Assembly: GCA_017882555.1 (NCBI GenBank)
Contig: JADGPH010000119.1
Location: forward strand, 1 to 6,375
Direction: 5' to 3'
DNA length: 6,375 bases
Source: Thermoleophilia bacterium
GTDB lineage: Bacteria; Actinomycetota; Thermoleophilia; Miltoncostaeales; Miltoncostaeaceae
Part shown: one piece after another, positions 1-5,604 of the stretch
How the letters are laid out: every line of letters begins with the position of its first letter
How positions within the stretch are numbered: position 1 is the stretch's first letter
Notes under the pieces: model-generated
What the model was told of the DNA's origin: nothing
What the model saw: only the letters and a program-made list of their open reading frames with translations
Databases searched by the model: none
Program-made: the position numbers and the translations under genes

Positions 1-1
1 A

Positions 2-433
2 AGCATTCCGAGCTACAACGACATGTGCGCCCTGGTGAGTCGGCAACTGGAAGGCACCGATGACCCCGAGCGCGACCGTATCGTCATCGTGCGACGGGCC
101 ACCGGACCCTCCGAGCGGCCCGAACACGCCGAGATCTGGACCTACCGCACGTGGTGGCATTCCCGGGGCCCGGAGGCGCTGACCGCCGAATCACGGCGCT
201 GGATCGGCCTGTTGCGGGTCCCGCTAGGATTGATCCAAGCCGCCGATGACCCGCTCATCCCGCAGGCGGAGGGGCAACTGCTGGCCAAGCTCGCCCATGA
301 GGGCGGATGCCCCGACGTGCATCTCGAGTTCGTCGATGGCGCCAACCACGCCTTCGATGGGCGCGAAGTCGCAGGGGTCAACGCCGCGCTCGAGTGGGTC
401 CGCCGCATTGCTCGCGACGCACCCAGGCGTTAG
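2..433 (+). CDS. Alpha/beta-hydrolase family protein, C-terminal part (5' end outside window)
   Basis: The frame is already open at base 2, reading SIPSYND before the first internal ATG at 23, so this is the 3' end of a longer gene, not a gene starting at 23. The last 75 residues look like the C-terminal half of an alpha/beta-hydrolase. A strand ending in QAADDPLIP carries the likely acid residue (Asp codons at 245-250), and GANHAFDG carries the likely catalytic His (codon 347-349), followed by a final amphipathic helix (AALEWVRRI). The nucleophile elbow (GxSxG) would lie upstream and cannot be seen. An internal stretch, YRTWWHSRGPEA, is distinctive, but I cannot tie it to a named subfamily. 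Substrate and role are unknown; this could be an esterase, a dienelactone-hydrolase-like enzyme or another hydrolase. The TAG stop at 431-433 overlaps the TAA stop of the convergent aminotransferase gene. Confidence 0.75.
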   Translation, partial: SIPSYNDMCALVSRQLEGTDDPERDRIVIVRRATGPSERPEHAEIWTYRTWWHSRGPEALTAESRRWIGLLRVPLGLIQAADDPLIPQAEGQLLAKLAHEGGCPDVHLEFVDGANHAFDGREVAGVNAALEWVRRIARDAPRR

Positions 434-1557
434 ACCGCCGCCGCCCGGAACACCGCACCGAGGCGCAGCATTCCCTCAGCGATTTCGGCCGGACTGACCC
501 CACTGTAGGCCAGACGCAAGGTACGCTCGCCGCCATCCAGCACGCAATCACTGCCCTTGACATAGGCAATCCCGGCCGCGGCGGCCTGATCGAACAGACC
601 GTCGGCAGAGAGTCCTTCCGGGAGCTCCAACCACATGAAAAAGCCGCCCTGCGGGGGCGCGCATACCGTGCCCGCGGGCATGTGCACCAGCCCGTCGACC
701 ATCGCGTCGCGACGTTCACGCATGAGGTCCGTCACGTGGGCGATGTTCCCCGGCAGGTAACCACCGGTGACCAGGTGCGCGATCGCCGCTTCGGCCAGCA
801 GGGACGGGGAGATATAGGTCCGCGACGCCGCTGCGGCAAGCGTCGCCGCCACGTCTTTGGGCGCGACGATGTACCCGACCCGCAGACCCGGTGCGACCGT
901 CTTGGAAAACGAGGAGGTGAACATCACCTTGTCGCCCTGGTGGGCCGCGAACAATCCCGTGATCGCGTCGCCCTCAAAACGCAACTTGCCGTAGGGATCG
1001 TCTTCGAGCACCCAGAACCCGTACCGATCCACCAGCTCCAATAACGCCGTCCGCTTTTCTGCAGACAGCGTGGCACCCGAGGGGTTCTGAAAGTTCGGGA
1101 TGGTGTAGAGCAGCTTCGGCACGCGCCCCGCCGCGCAGGCGGCCGCTAAGGCGTCGATGTCGAGACCGTCGGTCTGTACCCCGACCGGCAGGACCTGCAT
1201 GCCGTGCAGTCGCAACTGCAGCAACGCGCGGTCATAGGTCGGTGCCTCCACCGCGATCAAGTCGCCGGGAGACAGCAGCGTTTCCAGTAGGAACACATAG
1301 CCCTGCAGCGACCCGTTGGTGACAAATACCTGGTCCGAGCTGACCCCATGTTCGTGTGCAAGTACCTCACGCAAGGGCGGGTACCCCTGGCCGGTCCCGT
1401 ACGAGAGCACCCGCGTGGCGTCTGCAGCCAGCGCAGCCGCGGTGCACGTCGCGATCAGGTCACCAGACAGGGCTTCGGGACATGGGGCGCCCCGGGCGAA
1501 TGAAATGGCAGTCGGCACGGCCGGGCAGTTTAGCGAGCCGGGCACCCCGTCGTCCAA
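430..1557 (-). CDS. PLP-dependent aminotransferase, class I/II (LysN/2-aminoadipate-aminotransferase-like)
   Basis: This 375-residue fold-type I aminotransferase is predicted to be cytoplasmic and to move an amino group between an amino acid and a 2-oxo acid. Visible family landmarks are SYGTGQGYPPLR (52-63), PTYD (106-109), IPNFQNPSG (153-161, Asn158 in the cofactor pocket), EDDPYG (185-190, with Asp186 and Tyr189 expected to contact PLP), SSFSKT with the Schiff-base lysine Lys219, and TLRLAYS with Arg348 expected to bind the substrate carboxylate. The motif spelling resembles LysN, kynurenine/aminoadipate aminotransferases and the catalytic half of MocR regulators. There is no N-terminal GntR domain, because an in-frame stop lies at 1597-1599. 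The start is TTG at 1557; GTG at 1545 (four residues shorter, GGA seven bases upstream) is nearly as good, and neither has a strong ribosome binding site. The exact substrate cannot be told. It is divergent from sucCD and convergent with the hydrolase. Confidence 0.9.
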   Translation of the reverse strand: MDDGVPGSLNCPAVPTAISFARGAPCPEALSGDLIATCTAAALAADATRVLSYGTGQGYPPLREVLAHEHGVSSDQVFVTNGSLQGYVFLLETLLSPGDLIAVEAPTYDRALLQLRLHGMQVLPVGVQTDGLDIDALAAACAAGRVPKLLYTIPNFQNPSGATLSAEKRTALLELVDRYGFWVLEDDPYGKLRFEGDAITGLFAAHQGDKVMFTSSFSKTVAPGLRVGYIVAPKDVAATLAAAASRTYISPSLLAEAAIAHLVTGGYLPGNIAHVTDLMRERRDAMVDGLVHMPAGTVCAPPQGGFFMWLELPEGLSADGLFDQAAAAGIAYVKGSDCVLDGGERTLRLAYSGVSPAEIAEGMLRLGAVFRAAAV

Positions 1558-1607
1558 CGTCGACCGATTGTCGGAATCCGCACCTATGCCGCGCGATCAG
1601 TGACATC

Positions 1608-1625
1608 CCACCCCGGCCGGGGTGG
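1608..1625. promoter_or_regulatory. 18-bp perfect palindrome, candidate operator between divergent genes
   Basis: CCACCCCGGCCGGGGTGG is a perfect 18-bp inverted repeat in the space between the aminotransferase and sucCD starts. A second, overlapping inverted repeat (GGGTG-G-CACCC, 1620-1630) shares its right arm. The centre falls about 35 bases before the start point predicted from the TAGGAT box, so it takes the place of a -35 element (no TTGACA-like hexamer is present there). It also lies about 59 bp before the aminotransferase start codon. A binding site for a dimeric regulator of one or both genes is the simplest reading. A plain GC hairpin is the alternative. Confidence 0.45.
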
Positions 1626-1638
1626 CACCCGTAACCGC

Positions 1639-1644
1639 TAGGAT
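1639..1644 (+). promoter_or_regulatory. Putative -10 element (TAGGAT) of the sucCD promoter
   Basis: TAGGAT fits the actinobacterial TANNNT -10 pattern and lies 62 bases before the chosen sucC start. It predicts a transcript start near 1650-1651 and a leader of about 56 nt. No recognisable -35 hexamer is found 16-18 bp upstream, where the 18-bp palindrome lies. The same bases contain AGGA six bases before the ATG at 1650, so they could also be read as a ribosome binding site for that alternative start. Confidence 0.4.
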
Positions 1645-1695
1645 GCCCGATGGCACTGCCATCGGACGGTGCGATTTGTTTCGTCAACACTTCAC

Positions 1696-1700
1696 AGGGG
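1696..1700 (+). promoter_or_regulatory. Ribosome binding site of sucC (supports the TTG start)
   Basis: AGGGG lies six bases before the TTG at 1707. It supports the start that gives MDLFEYQGKQLF, the usual N-terminus of SucC, rather than the in-frame ATG at 1650. Confidence 0.5.
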
Positions 1701-1706
1701 CGTCGC

Positions 1707-2858
1707 TTGGACCTTTTTGAGTATCAGGGCAAGCAACTGTTCGCACGCCACGGGATCCCTGTCCCGAGAGGCGAGGTCGCCGACACGCCGGAGGCCGCGC
1801 GCGCGGCTGCCGAGCGCATCGGGGGCAAGGTTGTCGTGAAGGCGCAGGTGCAGATCGGCGGACGCGGGAAGGCCGGCGGGATTCAGCTGGCGGACACGCC
1901 GGAGGAAGCCGAGGCCCACGCCCGCAAGATTTTGGGCATGGATATCCGTGGGCACATCGTGCACACGGTCTGGATCGAGGCCGCGTCGGAGATCGCCAAG
2001 GAGTACTACGCCTCCGTCACGTTCGACCGCGGCGAGAAGAAGCCGTTGGTCATGTTGTCCGCCGCCGGTGGCATGGACATCGAAGAGGTCGCGCGGACCC
2101 GGCCCGAGGCACTGGCCACGGTCCATATCGACCCGCTGACCGGATTCCAGGCCCACCACGCCCGTTGGCTCGTGTACCACGCGGCAATCGACCAGGGCGC
2201 CCAGCAGGGCGTCGTCAAGATCCTGCAACAGCTCTACCAGGCGTTTACCGAACTCGACACGATGCTTGTCGAGATCAACCCACTGATCTGGACTGCGTCT
2301 GGTGATGTGGTGGCGCTCGACGCGAAGGTCACCATCGACAACAACGCCCTGTATCGGCACCCAGAGCTGCTGGAGATGCAGCAGTCGGTCACCGAGGACC
2401 CACAAGAGCGTCTCGCGCAGGAGAAGGGCGTCACCTACGTCAAGCTTGACGGTGATGTCGGCATCCTTGGCAACGGTGCGGGCTTGGTCATGAGCACGCT
2501 CGACGTCGTCGCGTTGGCCGGGGGACGTCCGGCCAACTTCCTCGACGCCGGCGGTGGATCAAAGGCCGATGAGGTCGTTGCCGCCCTTGAGGTCCTGTTG
2601 TCGGACCCGAAGGTCAAGGTGCTGTTGGTCAACATCTTCGGAGGGATCACCCGCTGCGACGAGGTCGCCACGGGGCTCCTGACCGCGCTCGACAAGCTCG
2701 GTGCAACGCTGCCGATCGTCGTGCGCCTCGACGGAACCAACGAAGACGAAGGCCGGCGGATCATCGCCGAGCAGGCACCTGCAAACGTTGTTGTCGAGGC
2801 GACCATGCTCTCTGCCGCCAAGCGCGCGGTCGAGCTGGCGCAGGGGGTCGAGGCATGA
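1707..2858 (+). CDS. sucC: Succinyl-CoA synthetase (ADP-forming), beta subunit
   Basis: SucC pairs with SucD to interconvert succinyl-CoA + ADP + Pi and succinate + CoA + ATP, the substrate-level phosphorylation step of the TCA cycle in the cytoplasm. The 383 residues match the usual length (about 385-390). The N-terminal ATP-grasp part (about 9-210) has Lys45, the glycine loop GGRGKAGG (51-58) and EINPL...ALDAK, in which Asn191 and Asp205 keep the spacing of the Mg-binding Asn199/Asp213 of the E. coli enzyme. Pro20 aligns with Pro20 of E. coli. The C-terminal CoA-ligase domain contains GNGAGLVMSTLD (255-266), NFLDAGGGSKADEV (277-290), NIFGGITRCDEV (309-320) and RLDGTNEDEGR (340-350). The TTG start is chosen because MDLFEYQ aligns with residue 1 of known SucC and has AGGGG upstream. 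An ATG at 1650 would add 19 unconserved residues. The stop overlaps the sucD start (ATGA), so the two are translationally coupled. Confidence 0.96.
   Translation: MDLFEYQGKQLFARHGIPVPRGEVADTPEAARAAAERIGGKVVVKAQVQIGGRGKAGGIQLADTPEEAEAHARKILGMDIRGHIVHTVWIEAASEIAKEYYASVTFDRGEKKPLVMLSAAGGMDIEEVARTRPEALATVHIDPLTGFQAHHARWLVYHAAIDQGAQQGVVKILQQLYQAFTELDTMLVEINPLIWTASGDVVALDAKVTIDNNALYRHPELLEMQQSVTEDPQERLAQEKGVTYVKLDGDVGILGNGAGLVMSTLDVVALAGGRPANFLDAGGGSKADEVVAALEVLLSDPKVKVLLVNIFGGITRCDEVATGLLTALDKLGATLPIVVRLDGTNEDEGRRIIAEQAPANVVVEATMLSAAKRAVELAQGVEA
2842..2847 (+). promoter_or_regulatory. Ribosome binding site of sucD inside the end of sucC
   Basis: AGGGGG lies seven bases before the sucD ATG, within the last codons of sucC. 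It fixes the ATG at 2855 and lets ribosomes reinitiate at the ATGA overlap. Confidence 0.6.
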
Positions 2859-3730
2859 GCATCCTGGTCGACAAGAACACCAAGCTGGTCGTGCAGGGCA
2901 TCACCGGCCGTGAGGGCGCGTTCCACGCGACCCGTAACAAGGCCTATGGCACCAACGTCGTCGCGGGAGTGACTCCCGGCAAGGCCGGTCAGGACGTCGA
3001 GGGTATTCCGGTCTTTAACACCGTCCGCGATGCCGTCGAGGAAACGGGTGCCAACACCGCGATGGTCTTCGTGCCCCCGCGCTTTGCGACCGATGCCCTG
3101 TACGAGGCTATCGAGAGCGGCGTGGACCTGATCATCTGCATCACCGAAGGGATCCCCGCCCACGACATGATGCAGGTATACACGCACCTGCGTCGTGGCA
3201 ACCAGACCCTGATCGGGCCCAACTGCCCCGGCATCATCAGCCCGGGCCGCGCATCGGTCGGCATCATGCCGACCCAGGTCTTCAACCCCGGCCGCGTGGG
3301 CCTGGTCTCGCGCTCCGGCACGCTGACCTACCAGATCTCGAAGGAGCTGGCGGCGTTGGGAATCGGGCAAAGCTCGGTTGTCGGCATCGGTGGCGACCCC
3401 GTCGTGGGCTCGTCGTTCATCGACATCGTGACGCGCTTTGACGCGGATCCCGAGACCGATCTCATCGTCATGGTCGGCGAGATCGGTGGGAACGAGGAAG
3501 AGAAGGCCGCCGAATTCATCGCTGCGAATGTCTCGACCCCGGTGGTGAGTTACATCGCGGGCTTCCAGGCACCTCCTGGCAAGCAGATGGGTCACGCGGG
3601 CGCCATCATCACCGGCTCATCGGGCACCGCGCAGGGCAAGAAGGAGGCCCTCGAGGCCAAGGGTGTGCGCGTCGGAACCAACCCGACCGAGGTCGCGGAA
3701 CTCGCGCAACAAGCGCTCGCCGCCCAGTAG
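2855..3730 (+). CDS. sucD: Succinyl-CoA synthetase, alpha subunit
   Basis: This is the partner of SucC. The alpha subunit binds CoA and carries the histidine that is phosphorylated during the reaction. At 291 residues it has the usual full length. The N-terminal Rossmann CoA-binding domain shows QGITGREGAFH (14-24) and the TPGKAGQ stretch (40-46). The middle has ITEGIP (96-101), GPNCPGIISPG (121-131) and SRSGTLTYQ (152-160). The C-terminal ligase domain has GIGGDPVVGSSFID (177-190), a VGEIGG loop (207-212) and GHAGAI, where His247 corresponds to the phospho-histidine His246 of E. coli SucD. All key residues are present, so the enzyme should be active. The ATG overlaps the sucC stop by four bases, giving a two-gene operon that ends at the hairpin about 50 bases downstream. 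Confidence 0.97.
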   Translation: MSILVDKNTKLVVQGITGREGAFHATRNKAYGTNVVAGVTPGKAGQDVEGIPVFNTVRDAVEETGANTAMVFVPPRFATDALYEAIESGVDLIICITEGIPAHDMMQVYTHLRRGNQTLIGPNCPGIISPGRASVGIMPTQVFNPGRVGLVSRSGTLTYQISKELAALGIGQSSVVGIGGDPVVGSSFIDIVTRFDADPETDLIVMVGEIGGNEEEKAAEFIAANVSTPVVSYIAGFQAPPGKQMGHAGAIITGSSGTAQGKKEALEAKGVRVGTNPTEVAELAQQALAAQ

Positions 3731-3781
3731 TCCCAGCAGTCGATCACCGACGCCAGGGCGTCGTCGATGTCCCATATGTCC

Positions 3782-3817
3782 ACACGGCCTTCCTCGCAAC
3801 GCGACGGGAGGCCGTGT
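3782..3817 (+). terminator. GC-rich hairpin terminator after sucCD (no U tract)
   Basis: The arms ACACGGCCTTCC (3782-3793) and GGGAGGCCGTGT (3806-3817) pair over 12 bp with one G-U wobble. An inner stem TCGC-AAC-GCGA extends it, leaving one bulged C (3805). The stem begins 51 bases after the sucD stop. No run of T follows on either strand, as is common for hairpin terminators of high-GC actinobacteria. It probably ends sucCD transcription and shields the usp promoter. Confidence 0.65.
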
Positions 3818-3820
3818 CCG

Positions 3821-3840
3821 TTGGGGACCGATGTGCTGAC
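3821..3840 (+). promoter_or_regulatory. DosR-box-like sequence upstream of the universal stress gene
   Basis: The published mycobacterial DosR/DevR consensus is TTSGGGACTWWAGTCCCSAA. This stretch, beginning TTGGGGAC, matches its first half-site 8 of 8 and the whole site 14 of 20 by my count; the second half is poor. It lies 126 bases before the usp ATG, and usp genes are classic DosR targets in mycobacteria. Whether this organism has DosR is unknown, and a match of this strength can occur by chance in GC-rich DNA. Confidence 0.3.
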
Positions 3841-3846
3841 CGGCGA

Positions 3847-3859
3847 AATCGGACCGATT
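3847..3859. promoter_or_regulatory. 13-bp inverted repeat, candidate operator of usp
   Basis: AATCGG-A-CCGATT is a perfect 6+1+6 inverted repeat, 15 bases before a possible -10 element (3875-3880). Its GGACCGAT core (3851-3858) is repeated directly at 3825-3832, exactly 26 bp upstream inside the DosR-like sequence. This spacing could place two protein sites near the same DNA face. Confidence 0.35.
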
Positions 3860-3874
3860 CACCCGCCCATCAGG

Positions 3875-3880
3875 GATACT
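3875..3880 (+). promoter_or_regulatory. Possible -10 element of the usp promoter
   Basis: GATACT, preceded by GG, is the best -10-like hexamer in the 236-bp gap between sucD and usp. No good -35 hexamer lies 16-18 bp upstream, which would suit an activator-dependent or alternative-sigma promoter. The rest of the gap holds only a short GACGCC/GGCGTC inverted repeat (3749-3762) and a direct CCACGCG repeat (3915-3921 and 3924-3930). Confidence 0.25.
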
Positions 3881-3954
3881 CCGGAGACGACAACGTGGCC
3901 CATCACCGATGCATCCACGCGCCCCACGCGGGACCCTTGTCGTGACCCCCGAAG

Positions 3955-3960
3955 AAAGGA
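3955..3960 (+). promoter_or_regulatory. Strong ribosome binding site of usp
   Basis: AAAGGA, within GAAGAAAGGA, ends six bases before the ATG at 3967. It is among the best Shine-Dalgarno sequences in the window and settles the start. Confidence 0.7.
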
Positions 3961-3966
3961 TCTCTG

Positions 3967-4437
3967 ATGGGACCTGGATACCACCATGTGGCCTGTTGTG
4001 TGGAGGGGTCACTCGCTCACAAAGCAGTACTCACGGCAGGACTCCGCTTCTTGGACCCCGAGAATGGCACCCTGACGCTCATCCACGTGATCACACAGCC
4101 GATCGCGATGATGGCGACGCCTGCTCCGGACATCTCGGGCCTGTTCGAGAGCGCAGAGCACTGGCTCAACGATGTCGTCCGTGAAACACAAGAGGAAGTC
4201 ACGAAGTCGGGATCATCGGCCAAGGTGGATGGGGTCCTGCTCGAAGGACACCCCGGGATCTCCGTCGTGGCGTGGACCAGGCGATCGGATGTCGACCTCG
4301 TGGTCGCCGCATCACACCGCGGCCACTTTGATCGCGCGCTGCTGGGTTCATTTGCGACGTATGTCGCCTACCACTCCCCGTGCGACGTGCACCTGGTGCG
4401 CCCGTCCACGACCCCCGTGGACCAACCCTCGGAATGA
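3967..4437 (+). CDS. Universal stress protein (UspA family), single domain
   Basis: The 156 residues match one Usp domain, a small cytoplasmic Rossmann-like protein that usually dimerises and helps cells survive stress or growth arrest. The first strand is HHVACCVEGS (6-15), followed by a helix and TLTLIHVI. After a long helix (about 60-82), LLEGHPGISVVAW corresponds to the usual GDP-A-I pattern, then DVDLVVAASHRGHFDRALLGSFATYV and PCDVHLVR give the typical C-terminal strand-loop-strand. Two nucleotide-binding features differ from ATP-binding members: the first-strand Asp is Glu13, and the G-2X-G-9X-G(S/T) loop is not kept. Only seven residues separate the Gly of HRG from the GS pair, and the first glycine is Ala. 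It may therefore belong to the non-ATP-binding branch (inference). A hairpin terminator lies upstream, so it has its own promoter, possibly shared with the sigma gene 66 bp downstream. Confidence 0.88.
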   Translation: MGPGYHHVACCVEGSLAHKAVLTAGLRFLDPENGTLTLIHVITQPIAMMATPAPDISGLFESAEHWLNDVVRETQEEVTKSGSSAKVDGVLLEGHPGISVVAWTRRSDVDLVVAASHRGHFDRALLGSFATYVAYHSPCDVHLVRPSTTPVDQPSE

Positions 4438-4440
4438 CCC

Positions 4441-4459
4441 TCGGGGCATGACACCCCGA
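4441..4459 (+). terminator. Small hairpin between usp and the sigma factor gene
   Basis: TCGGGG (4441-4446) and CCCCGA (4454-4459) form a 6-bp stem with a 7-base loop directly after the usp stop. No T run follows, so it may be only a weak or partial terminator. Apart from it and the sigma ribosome binding site, the 66-bp gap shows no convincing -10 element. Confidence 0.3.
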
Positions 4460-4492
4460 CCTCGAGATCGCCTTCCGGTGAAGACGCGCATT

Positions 4493-4497
4493 GAGGG
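4493..4497 (+). promoter_or_regulatory. Ribosome binding site of the sigma factor gene
   Basis: GAGGG lies six bases before the GTG at 4504. It is the best match upstream of any candidate start of this gene. The ATG at 4513 could instead use GGGGTG (4501-4506), so the start is not fully settled. Confidence 0.45.
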
Positions 4498-4503
4498 TAC
4501 GGG

Positions 4504-5604
4504 GTGTCCCCGATGCTGGCAGACAATCGGAGTTTCAGAGTTTCGCTGATGATCACCATCGCACCTCGCAAGCTCGTGGATCCCGAGCGATACGCGTCCA
4601 GCACCGGTCCCATCCGTTACGAATCACCGCAACGGCGCAATGGCTCCCGCACCTCCATGCGGAGCACCAGCCCGGCTCCGGAGATCGGCTCGCCGCCGAT
4701 CAGCGAGAAATCCGGGACAATCGCGACCAGCGACCCCCGGCACGACGATGTGGACTGGGGCGCCGACTCCGACAGCCCGGGGATCGACGCGTTGCAGTTG
4801 TTCTTGAGCCAGATGCGTGCGATTCCCCTGCTGTGCGCGAGCGAGGAAGTCGCACTCGCCAAGAGGATCGAGGCGGGCGATACACGCGCCAAGGAGCGCA
4901 TGATCCAAAGCAATCTGCGCTTGGTGGTCTCCATCGCCAAGCCTTACCAGGGTCAGGGCCTTGGTCTGCTGGATCTCGTCCAAGAGGGTGTGGTCGGACT
5001 GATTCGCGCGGTCGAACGCTTCGACTGGCGGCGCGGCCACAAGTTCTCGACCTACGCAACCTGGTGGATTCGCCAAGCGGTGCAGCGCGGCCTCGCCGAC
5101 GCCGGCCGGACCATCCGCCTCCCCATTCACGCGGTCGAACGGGAGCGATCGGTCCTGAGGGTCGAGCGGGAGCTTGAGCAGCAGCTCGGCCGACGTCCAT
5201 CTGACGAGCAGATCGCACAACATGCAAGCATGCGGGCGGCGTGGGTGTCGACGGTCCGCGCCAGCGCGCGCGTCGTGGCGAGCCTCGATCGCCCCATCGG
5301 AGATGACCGGGACACCACCCTCGGTGAGGTAATGGAAATCGCCGACGACACGCCGACCGCCTTCGAGAACATCGCGTCGGACCAACGGGCCGAGGCGATC
5401 GCGCGCGCGATCGAGCGACTCCCCGAGCGCGACCAGCGCGTGATGCAGCTGCGCTACGGCATGAACGGCGAGGTGCCCCACACCGGCGCTGACACCGCCC
5501 GGTGTCTGGCGATTTCTCCCGACGCGGTGCGGCGCACGGAGGCCCGTGCCCTGCGGAACCTTGCCCGCGACAGCGAGCTGACGAGCTTCCAGGATGTCGC
5601 CTAA
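4504..5604 (+). CDS. Sigma-70 family RNA polymerase sigma factor, group-2-like, with divergent region 4.2
   Basis: This primary-like sigma factor directs RNA polymerase to a promoter set. The 366 residues comprise a Ser/Pro/Arg-rich, probably disordered N-terminus (1-92) without a recognisable region 1.1; region 1.2 (DALQLFLSQMRAIPLL, 95-110); region 2 with NLRLVVSIAK, the core-binding DLVQEG (157-162) and KFSTYATWWIRQAV (180-193); region 3 with RTIRLPIHAVE (202-212) and DRPIGDDRDTTLGEVM; and region 4 (about 297-355). Several DNA-contact positions differ from E. coli sigma70: Gln194 for Thr440 (-10 contact), His179 for Tyr425 (melting region), and in the -35 recognition helix Pro339, Asp340, Ala341 and Arg344 for Arg584, Glu585, Arg586 and Gln589. 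Arg343 keeps Arg588, and Gln191 keeps Gln437. GTG at 4504 is chosen for its ribosome binding site; ATG at 4513 or 4549 is possible. Its place after usp hints at a stress role (inference). Confidence 0.93.
   Translation: MSPMLADNRSFRVSLMITIAPRKLVDPERYASSTGPIRYESPQRRNGSRTSMRSTSPAPEIGSPPISEKSGTIATSDPRHDDVDWGADSDSPGIDALQLFLSQMRAIPLLCASEEVALAKRIEAGDTRAKERMIQSNLRLVVSIAKPYQGQGLGLLDLVQEGVVGLIRAVERFDWRRGHKFSTYATWWIRQAVQRGLADAGRTIRLPIHAVERERSVLRVERELEQQLGRRPSDEQIAQHASMRAAWVSTVRASARVVASLDRPIGDDRDTTLGEVMEIADDTPTAFENIASDQRAEAIARAIERLPERDQRVMQLRYGMNGEVPHTGADTARCLAISPDAVRRTEARALRNLARDSELTSFQDVA

Noticed and set aside
23..433. A complete small protein starting at the ATG at 23
   Set aside because: The frame stays open to the window edge, and the sequence looks like only the C-terminal half of an alpha/beta-hydrolase, so a truncated longer gene is the better reading.
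307..1044. A 245-codon plus-strand frame opposite the aminotransferase gene
   Set aside because: It is a shadow of the aminotransferase; the real frame has all expected catalytic residues, and this one is low-complexity and Arg-rich.
1567..1572. GACAAT on the minus strand as a -10 box for the aminotransferase gene
   Set aside because: It would place the transcript start only about three bases before a TTG codon, and there is no -35 element, so the support is too weak to list as a promoter.
1692..2405. A 237-codon minus-strand frame opposite sucC
   Set aside because: It is antisense to a fully conserved sucC and has no domain signal.
2435..3595. A 386-codon open frame on the minus strand opposite sucD and the end of sucC
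   Set aside because: It lies antisense to two clearly recognised genes. Its protein is Asp/Arg/His-rich with no domain, as expected from the mirrored third-position GC bias of GC-rich coding DNA.
3749..3762. GACGCC-AG-GGCGTC inverted repeat just after sucD
   Set aside because: The loop is too short for the full stem and the usable 5-bp stem is weak; the hairpin at 3782-3817 is the far better terminator.
5396..5411. 16-bp perfect palindrome CGATCGCGCGCGATCG inside the sigma gene, including a GCGATCGC octamer
   Set aside because: It is explained by the codons for the alternating Ala/Ile/Arg helix AIARAIE in GC-rich usage, and no second copy or context suggests a binding site.
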